From positions 1,697,404-1,761,403 of the forward strand of contig NW_020313165.1 of the NCBI RefSeq assembly GCF_003265705.1: a DNA stretch of 64,000 nucleotides, in the 5' to 3' direction. The DNA comes from Callorhinus ursinus (lineage: Eukaryota > Chordata > Mammalia > Carnivora > Otariidae). Position numbers and translations under genes: made by a program. The notes below the pieces were generated by a model. The model ran no database searches and had not been told where the DNA came from. It saw only the letters and a program-made list of their open reading frames with translations. Shown one piece after another: positions 56,695 to 64,000 of this stretch (position 1 is the first letter of the stretch; each line of letters begins with the position of its first letter).

Positions 56695-56903
56695 TTTTTT
56701 TTTTTTTTAAGATCTTTTTATTTATTCATTTGAGATACAGAGATACAGAGAGAGAGAGAGAGAGCATGAGCAGGGGGAGAGGCAGAGGGAGAAGCAGGCT
56801 CCCCGCTGAGCCAGGAGCCGGACATAGGGCTCCATCCCAGGACCCTGGGATCATGACCCGAGCTGAAGGCAGATGCTTAACCGTCTGAGCCACTCAGGAG
56901 CCC
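56695..56903 (-). mobile_element. CanSINE
   Basis: T-rich tail, a GATACAGAGATACAGAGAGA stretch (local duplication of GATACAGA) and a head ending GAGCCACTCAGGAGCCCC. The perfect 15-base duplication CAAGAGGCACTTTTC is at 56680-56694 and 56904-56918. Confidence 0.95.
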
Positions 56904-56918
56904 CAAGAGGCACTTTTC

Positions 56919-59115
56919 ACTCAGAGTTGCATGCTTGTTGCTTTCCAGAGCTTTAAGGGGAGGTAAACGGGGACATTTTTTTATATAATCTGTACCAAAA
57001 ATTGGAAATACTTCACTGCCTGCTCAGGAACGGGAGTCCATATGTGAGGAAAGGATACGTCAGATAGTGGGAAGACCGAAGCACGGGTAAGGCCCTTGGT
57101 AACTCAAACTGGAATATTAGGACTTGAACCTGAGGCCAGTAGCTTCTAGGCATTACCCCAGGCAACACAAAGGTGAACAATGTAACTGAATGAATCAGGT
57201 CTATGACCCATCATAAGGCTGCCTGACTCATTTTTATGTACTTGCAACAGCGATGTCACATTGAGACTATAGAAGGAGACTTATTTGGAGTTCCCAAATC
57301 TCCCAAAGAAGACAGCTGTCCAGCTTGGGAGAATTTCTATCAGAAGTTGCCCATGCCAGGGCAGGAAGACGGGCTACTTCAGGAAGAGGAGACAGGAGCA
57401 GAGAGAGAGAGAGAGAGAGAGAGCATAATGAGTGAATTAGGAAACTTACATTATTCAAATGATCTAAGTAGTAGTAAGTAGGTAAGGGATGTGATTAAGG
57501 GCTGGTTATCTTCTCCGACAGGCTTTGGAGTTTCGTTATGTAGGCTATGGTCTTCTGAGACCAGCTGCCGGAGGACCATTTGTAGGTTCTGTGACTTTAA
57601 CTGGAGAACATGTGTCATCAAGTCAGTTTTGGCCTCAAACATATTTGGACTTCTGGAGTTTCAGATTTCTGCTCTCTAATCACTTTTGTTCTGTGCCTTA
57701 ATCCCTTCTTACCAGTTTTGTGTTTTCTCCTTAAGTGAAGTGAAATCACGCCCCAATCTCTGCAAAGAAGGGTTTTGTTTTCACTTCCACACTCCCCTTA
57801 CCTCTTAACTGAAATATTGCACATTGTTGTCACCAAAGGATTAGTTTTTCATGCCTGACAATTCAGCAGGTAATGTTACTTCTTTGTACCAAGTGAAAGG
57901 TAGTTTGTTATGGGCTCAGACCTCCAACATCAGCGGGCCCCACTGGCACATGAAATGGAGTATTGTCAGCAGGGAGGGTCAGGAAACCCCCCAAGCCACT
58001 GCCTCTGTTGGTCCAACCAGGGGACCCATCGTTTCTCCTCATTGCCGTGGGGCCATTTTACAGAGTGACAGATCTCTGAATAGGGCCAGAATGCAGAGAC
58101 CTTCGTCTCTGATGCCATCAATCATGTGCACTAGAGTTAGGCGGCAGTCCCAATGCACAGGCATGGTGAGCAGCCTCTGCTAATGGATTCTGGCACTGTG
58201 CTGTAGCCACCAGAGTCAATGAATATGACAAAGCATTTGAGCTGTGTGAATTAACGGGAAAAATCTACCCATGTGAATAACCCATGTTTTTCTCCCCTCC
58301 ACTGCAAAGAGTTTGCTAATTTCCTAAGCACAAAGCAAGTTTAATTAAAGCCAGCGGAGCAGGGGAATGCCACAGTCGAATGCATTTTTATGTAGCTCAC
58401 ATCGTGGGAGCCAGGCAGAATATGAAATGTGATGATATAAGCTTTGTTTGGTAAACAGTCTCACTCACTCCAGGCACTTCCCTCAATCCCTGGGGCACTT
58501 TAAAGTATTTACTGAATACTGCTTCAGCTCTTCCTCCTCCTCTTTAGACCGCCCAGTCTTTCTGATGTATTAACAACCACACTCCACTTCCAAGAAACAT
58601 AAGGTAGATGTAAAACTCAACAGGGAAAGGGCCTCTGCGCTTGTCTTTGGCACGACTCTGGGCTGCGTCTGTTCCAGCAACCCCATTTCTTGCCTGCTCA
58701 AGTAGAGAGGTGATTTCACAGACTGGATTCAGGGTTCCCACTGCTTTGGTGCCTGTGCAACAGTGCTTGTCCTTTTGCAAAGAGGTCCCCCTGCCTCCCC
58801 CACCTGCCGCCCCAGCACTACCTGTCCATCTGGAGAGAAATGTCTTTTTTAAGGTTAGAAAGCAATAAAGTGAATTTATGCTTATTCTATTAGAACTCCA
58901 GTGAATAGGTTGGCTTGAAAAAATATAATGGAAGTTTCCATTTCTTATTCTCTTATTTTATATTCTATAATATTTATTTCTATCATTAATTTTGTTTTCT
59001 ATTATTAATACCATTGTATCATATATGAACTCAGACTTATTAATAACTTATTTTTCACTGGATTTGGAAATGAGCAGATTTTTGCATGTCCAGGCCATAT
59101 TCAGAAACCAACTAA
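56919..59115. other. No gene seen; (GA)n and a candidate conserved stretch
   Basis: A (GA)n run lies at about 57401-57422. 58290-58450 contains AGCAAGTTTAATTAAAGCC and GAATGCATTTTTATGTAGC, non-repetitive and homeobox-site-like, which could be a conserved element; only alignment can tell. Frames of 60-110 codons lack recognisable domains. Confidence 0.4.
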
Positions 59116-59518
59116 TTCAGACATCGATGACTTCAATTTTCAGCAAATATTTACTGAATGCCAATTATGTGCCAGGCACATTCTAGATTCTTGAGATTCA
59201 GCAGTTAATATAGATCTTCATGGAGCTTATATTCTAGTTAGGAGAGACAAATGGTAAACACAATAATAAGTCCTATGGAGGGAAATGAATGAATGTGACA
59301 GAAGTCCTGGGTTCAAAGGTTGTAAGAAGTTTGGGCAGACACATCCTCCCAGCAAAGATGGTATATTCATAAAGACTTAATGAGGTGTGCAATAGAGCCA
59401 CAGACATATCGGAGGAAGCACTGTCCAAATAGAAACATCAGTTCTGAGCCTGAGGCAGGAACACTCCAGCCAGGCTCCAGCTCTGGGACCTGCATGAAGG
59501 CTGGTGGGCCTGCTCAGA

Positions 59519-60110
59519 GTGACTATCATGGGCTGAAAATTCATATGTTAAAGTCCTGAACCCCAGTGCCTCAGAAATGTGGCTGTATTTGGAGATACGG
59601 TTTTTAAAAATTGTTTTTATTTATTTATTTAGAGAGAGCATGGGGGGGTTGGGGGGGAGGGAGAGGAAGAGAGAATCTCAAGTAGATTCCCCGCTAAGCA
59701 CAGAGCCCAATGTGGGGGCTCAACCCCACGACCCTGAGATCATGACCTGAGCTGAAACCACGAGTCAGACGCTTAACCCGCTGAGCCACCCAGGCGCCCC
59801 TGGAGATACAGTTTTTAAAAAGCAATTAAGTTAAAAGGAGGTCATTAGGATGGGTTCTGATCCAATAAGACTGGTGTCCTTATAAGAAGAGGAGATAACG
59901 ACAGATAAAAATACAGTGTGAAGATACCAGAAGAAGACAGCCTACAAGCCAAGGAGGGAGGCCTCAGAAAAAAAACCAACATTTTTGCTATCTTGATCTT
60001 CGACTTCTAGCCTTGGTAACTGCAAGAAAATAAATTTCTGTTGTGTAAGCCACCCAGCCTGTGGTGCTTTGTTGTGGCAGCGTCAACAGGGCAGACAAAG
60101 GGTTATGTAG
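59519..60110 (+). mobile_element. MLT1-type MaLR LTR, itself split by a CanSINE
   Basis: ATGGGCTGAAAATTCATATG, GAAATGTGGCTGTATTTGG, GGTGTCCTTATAAGAAGAGG, CAAGCCAAGGAGGGAGGCC, AAGAAAATAAATTTCTGTTG and AAGCCACCCAGCCTGTGG follow the MLT1 LTR consensus in order, including its polyadenylation signal. About 400 bp without the SINE. Typical of an old solo LTR. Confidence 0.85.
59611..59800 (-). mobile_element. CanSINE inside the MLT1 LTR
   Basis: Tail TTTTTATTTATTTATTTAGAG, a G-rich interruption (GGGGGGGTTGGGGGGG), head ending GAGCCACCCAGGCGCCCC. A 21-base duplication (59590-59610 and 59801-59821, starting TGGAGATAC and ending TTTTTAAAAA) has one mismatch. Confidence 0.95.
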
Positions 60111-60750
60111 TAGGAAATGAGATCTGGGAGTGAGAGCAGTATGGGTCACAAGTCCTTGTGAGCCACCATCTACCGGGACTTGTGCTCTTCTAAGTGAGAT
60201 GGAGTGCCCCTGGAGGGTTTTGACAGAGGGGTGTCCTGCTTTCACTTTCATTCCAGGAGACCCTCTGTGCTGCTACATTGTAAACAGACTGTAAAGGGGG
60301 CCGGGGTGGAAGCGGAGAAACCATTTAGGAGCCTAAATCATCCAGCTGAGAGATGTTGGTGTCTTTGATCAGATAGTAGTTGGGGGTGTGATGAGAAGTC
60401 ATATTCTGAATATCCATTGAAAGCGGGGCTGATAAGAGCTGCTAACGGATTGGTTGAGGCATGTGAGAAAGAGGAAAAGGTCTGTCATTCAAGGATGTCA
60501 CCCACACACATCATAAGTGGTACACAGTGCAGATAGAGCACGGAGCTTATGGGAGATGGTCTTACAAGCAGCGAATTAGCAGAACAACCCAGAGTTCCCT
60601 GGACTCTCATTCCACAACATGGGGCAAGCATCGATGTTCTGTAAGCACCAGGGTTCCAGCAGAAAGGGCCTGCCTTAGCCAACAGGCTGGATGTGACGCT
60701 CAGAGTTCTGAAAGATAAAGGGGCTGGACCCCACAGCTCGGCTCCTCCTT

Positions 60751-60950
60751 TTTTTTTTTTAAAGATTTTATTTATTTATTTGAGAGAGAGAATGAGATAG
60801 AGAGAGAGAGAGTATGAGAGGGGGGAGGGTCCGAGGGAGAAGCAGACTTACCGCTGAGCAGGGAGCCCGACGCAGGACTCGATCCTGGGACTCCAGGATC
60901 ATGACCTGAGCCAAAGGCAGTCACTTAACCAACCGAGCCACCCAGGTGCC
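60751..60950 (-). mobile_element. CanSINE inside family X copy 4
   Basis: Tail AAAGATTTTATTTATTTATTTG, head ending GAGCCACCCAGGTGCC. The perfect 14-base duplication CTCGGCTCCTCCTT is at 60737-60750 and 60951-60964. The CTCCAGGATCATGACC variant groups it with 6911 and 63007. Confidence 0.95.
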
Positions 60951-61720
60951 CTCGGCTCCTCCTTACAGGTCAGCCCAAAAGAGGTGAGGGAATGCACAGT
61001 GACTTAGAATGCTAAGTAACAAGGAATGTGTGAAAGAATTTCCTGGCCAGGAACAACGCTAGGGGTTGTGTATGCAGAGGGCCAAGGTCTGCACATTAAG
61101 GGCCTGGGGGCAGCCTTTCATGCTGGCAAAGGTAACAGCAGGTAGAGAGCTATCTTTTCATAGGCTGGTTCAATCCCAGTGAGCTGGCTGTCTGCTCAAC
61201 TACCAAAAGTTGGAAGGAAATGAGCCTTCAGATCCAGCTGGATTTGTCTCTTACCAGAGTCAAGGATGAGCCAAGGGTTTTGTTCTCAGGAATATAAATA
61301 TAAATTTATATTTGGTAGTGGATCAAGATTTAATATAAATTTGGTATGGATCAAGATTTGTTTGGGATTGGTAGATGTAAAATATCTGGCTAGACATCCA
61401 GTAGGGATGGCAAGAAGGGAGTTCAGTATAAGGGTATATAGACTTAAGGGAAAGTTTTGGGTTGGGGATGAAATTTGGGGAATCGCCAGCATAGAGATGG
61501 TATTCAAGTGGTAAAATAGTGGAAGAATCATCACAGAAACTGTGTGGATAAAGGAGACAAGGAGAAGAAACAATGATCAATGGTATGTAGGATGGAGGGT
61601 CTGGAATTGACCCTTGACTTTCCAGTGTGTGTCATAGGTGACCTTGACAAGGGCAGGTTCAGAAGAGCAGTGGGGGAGGGGACTTTATTGGAGAGAGTTT
61701 ATGAAATAGGAGGAAAATAT

Positions 61721-62149
61721 CTCATGACAGGGCGTACAGAGAACTCCTTCTAGGAGTTTTTCTATAGAGATAAGCAGAGCAATGGAGTGGTGGCCAGTGA
61801 GGAAGTGAGCCCAGAGATGTTTTATATGTGTTTACATGTTGATCACCATGATCCAGGAGAGAAAAGGGAAAAAAAAATGATGATGGAGAAGAGAGAGTGG
61901 CAATTGCTGAATCAGTGTCCTCAGCAGATGAAAGGGGAGGTAATTTGTGCCAAATGGAGAAACATGGGTATATCATCCATGTCCAGAGAAGTGCATCTCT
62001 AGAAGCTGATCTAATGATCAGTCTTACTTAGTGTGGGTGGGAAGAAAAACAACTTTTAGCCCACTCAAACAAACAATATTAGCCTTTTTAAAAAGATCAG
62101 AATGATTGCCTTTTTTTAAAAACAAGTGATAGTTTAATAAACATTCATC
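61721..62149. other. Probable end of family X copy 4, then unassigned
   Basis: GTGGCCAGTGAGGAAGTGAGCC and AATTGCTGAATCAGTGTCC may continue the ancient repeat (…GCCAGTGAGGTAGGAGG…). The right boundary cannot be set by eye. Confidence 0.4.
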
Positions 62150-62152
62150 GGA

Positions 62153-62390
62153 GCAGATATAGTATAATCATTAGAAGCACAGCTCAGGAGCTAACAGCTT
62201 AGTTAAAATCCTGTCTGTACTACATTGTAACTGTGCACCAAGAAAGTTATATACTCACTGCCTCAGTTTATTTTCCTGTAAAATGGACATCCTAAAAACT
62301 ATCTCACATGAGATAATATATGAAAAACACTTAAAGCAGAGACTGAGCCATAGCAAGCTCTCATTACATTTAACTATTAATATTTGGCTA
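62153..62390 (+). repeat. MIR, near full length
   Basis: CAGATATAGTATAATCATTAG, GTTAAAATCCTGTCTGTAC, CTGCCTCAGTTTATTTTCC, TGTAAAATGGACATCC and CAAGCTCTCATTACATTTAAC follow MIR from its 5' tRNA-like part to its 3' end. Confidence 0.8.
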
Positions 62391-62993
62391 TTGAGGTACA
62401 GTGTGAAATTTGGGATAGGTCATGTACAAGGATGAATAAAACATCAAAGCAGATTGAGAGAAATGGAAGAATCCAAGAGAAGCCAGCTCAAAGGTGGAAA
62501 CTGTAATTGCTCACAATAATTCCCCGTGTCTGTCGGCCATGAGATATTAATCCCGAGGTCAAGAGATTCACGTGATCCAGACTCTGCCAATGAGATTATC
62601 TCTCTGAAGTTAAAAATCTTGAATGGAAATTAGGGACGTAAGGCTGTTGGAAGACTTCACGTGACGTAGGACCCTGGAAAGGTGGTTTCTCAGCTTCCAC
62701 TGCTGAGTTTCTCAAAGCCGTGCTGGTTCTTGTGCTTCAGGAAGCTTAATTCAGCTTTCCTTTGATTCTGTGAATCATCTGAACAGGTAAGCTTTCATTT
62801 GCATAAGCCAAAGCCAAAGTTTTTCTTTCCTGATGTTTATAAAGATCCTTAACTTATATGTTCCGTGTTGTACGTTTTAATTTGGACATTGTAGTCTGGG
62901 TCACAGTTAAGTCTTAACGGCAATTATATCTCATTTTAACTCTGACTAAATTCTAAACATAAGAAAGAAGCTGACTCACTTGAACGTACTCAG
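62391..62993. other. Unassigned, possibly an old LTR or DNA element remnant
   Basis: CTGCCAATGAGATTATCTC and TGATTCTGTGAATCATCTG look like decayed repeat sequence but cannot be assigned. No ORF is supported. Confidence 0.35.
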
Positions 62994-63006
62994 AAAACCT
63001 AATTAC

Positions 63007-63200
63007 AGGGCGCCTGGGTGGCTCAGTTGGTTAAGCGACTGCCTTCGGCTCAGGTCATGATCCTGGAGTCCTGGGATCGAGTCCCGCATCAGGCTCCCTG
63101 CTCAGCGGGGAGTCTGCTTCTCCCTCTGACCCTCTTCCCTCTCGTGCTCTCTATCTCTCATTCTCTCTCTCTCAAATAAATAAATAAAATCTTAAAAAAA
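63007..63200 (+). mobile_element. CanSINE, best-preserved copy
   Basis: GGCGCCTGGGTGGCTCAGTTG (RNA polymerase III A-box region), GATCGAGTCCCGC (B-box region), CTCTCTCTCTCAAATAAATAAATAAAATCTT tail split over 63160-63193, then A9. Head, pyrimidine-rich middle and tail are all intact and close to the consensus I recall. The duplication AAACCTAATTAC is at 62995-63006 and 63201-63212. Confidence 0.96.
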
Positions 63201-63212
63201 AAACCTAATTAC

Positions 63213-64000
63213 TTAATTCATCAGGTTCTCTTTGGTATCATTTTCTGTGCGAGAACCTTTTGGTAGTCTGTTAAAACTATGACCCTGAACTGGATCAGCA
63301 TTTTACCAGATCTTCCTACACAGATGGTGTGAAGCACGGTTTTCTAGAATATGAACATTCTTTAAGAATTTTATCATTGATTTTAAAACACATTAAAACT
63401 CTATCGGAGTAACACTGACCGGCCCTTGCTGACCACGTGCTGATGAAGTCCAAGATCTGCTTTCCAGTAGCACGCAGCCTGAATCAACGCTAGTCCTGTG
63501 CTCCATCTATGTCCGTACCCTTACTGTCAGGTCTTCCTCCTGTTGCATGAACTAAGTGTACCTGCTTCTGTCATAGGGCAGCCTGGCCTCTGAATTCTAA
63601 TTCCTCTCTCTTTCTCAAGGATTTCTCACATATAACCATACTTTTATCTCTTATATCATTAATGTTTCCCTTTCTCCTAAATTACTCCCCTGAACATTAA
63701 AACATGCCTAGAAATTTCCATTTAGGAAAGAATAATGGCTTTCCCTGGTCTCATATTATCCCTCTGGCTATGATAACTTTGCTTCACAGCAACTTTTCCT
63801 AGAAAAATTGTTGACAGTTACTTTCTCCACTTTCTCATGCTAACCTCCACTTTTCCCCCCCGATGCATTCAGTTTGGGTTTCTGTTTGTATAATTCTTGG
63901 ATAGTTGCTCTTGTTAATGTCACTAATGAACTCCATGATGCCAAACCTGGTCGTCCTTTCTCTTTCTTCCGATATGACCTATCAGTAGTATGATGCAATT
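63213..64000. other. No recognisable feature
   Basis: Single-copy-like sequence to the window end. CTTTCTCCACTTTCTCATGC and TTGTTAATGTCACTAATGAACTCC give no assignable signature. Confidence 0.45.

Larger units (their letters stand above)
59120..61720 (+). repeat. Ancient non-coding repeat, family X, copy 4, nested
   Basis: The most complete copy: CAGCAAATATTTACTGAATGCC, TGTGCCAGGCACATTCTAG and TTCATGGAGCTTATATTC start it. GGAGGGTTTTGACAGAGGG, GTGGAAGCGGAGAAACC, TCATTCAAGGATG, GACATCCAGTAGGGATGG and TCGCCAGCATAGAGATGG continue the same order beyond two insertions. It is interrupted by an MLT1-type LTR (59519-60110) and a CanSINE (60751-60950). No coding potential was seen, although the 82- to 95-codon frames at 61266-61580 fall in it. 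Confidence 0.6.

Noticed and set aside
61266..61580. 82-95-codon frames on both strands
   Set aside because: They fall in the ancient non-coding repeat and compete with each other on opposite strands.
63007..63200. tRNA gene
   Set aside because: The A- and B-box-like motifs belong to the tRNA-derived head of a CanSINE, followed by the SINE body and tail. No cloverleaf with intact acceptor stem was found.
1..64000. Bacterial or phage systems, CRISPR arrays, operons
   Set aside because: Composition, SINE/LINE content and lack of dense ORFs show vertebrate nuclear DNA. No evidence for such systems was seen.

Overview
The window looks like intergenic or deep-intronic DNA from a carnivoran mammal, most likely an arctoid caniform (bear, pinniped or mustelid group). 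The strongest clue is fifteen copies of a tRNA-Lys-derived CanSINE with the head GGCGCCTGGGTGGCTCAG and an AATAAATAAAATCTT tail. The head differs from the dog-type SINEC head as I remember it. I recognise no host protein-coding exon, rRNA, tRNA or CRISPR array. Almost everything identifiable is a transposable element. Most open frames in the window are antisense or chance frames inside those elements.

Layout. 1-2372: an inverted, broken class I endogenous retrovirus (LTR, tRNA-Glu-type primer-binding site, leader, gag remnants), cut at the left edge by a very short L1 tail. 2373-20270: old repeats (MIR, L2, a MER28/Tigger2 DNA element, old L1M pieces) overlain by young CanSINEs, a CanSINE split by an L1 copy, a tandem SINE pair, and a probable solo LTR at 16521-17053. 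20276-26425: a full-length-size L1 on the + strand with an open ORF1 and a ruined ORF2, itself hit by a SINE. 32071-39090: a second full-length-size L1 on the - strand, longer at its 5' end because of a GC-rich promoter-like block and a tandem repeat. 39093-64000: Tigger elements, more old L1M (one apparently hosting an LTR), a 49-bp L1 insertion, scattered copies of an ancient non-coding repeat, an MLT1-type LTR nested in one of these copies with a SINE nested in it, and several CanSINEs.

No pathway or operon is present. The biology here is retrotransposition: L1 supplies reverse transcriptase and endonuclease, and CanSINEs and short L1 tails are its products. Most young insertions still show target-site duplications of about 10-21 bp, and these give a clear order of events. 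Both long L1 copies carry inactivating changes (endonuclease Asp205 to Gly in one, FADD to FAND in the other, plus stops and frameshifts), so neither should be mobile. I found no evidence for a previously undescribed biological system. The most useful leads are the tRNA-Glu retrovirus, the tandem 5'UTR block of the second L1, the ultra-short L1 insertions and the multi-level nests. Family names come from recalled consensus sequences, not a database search.
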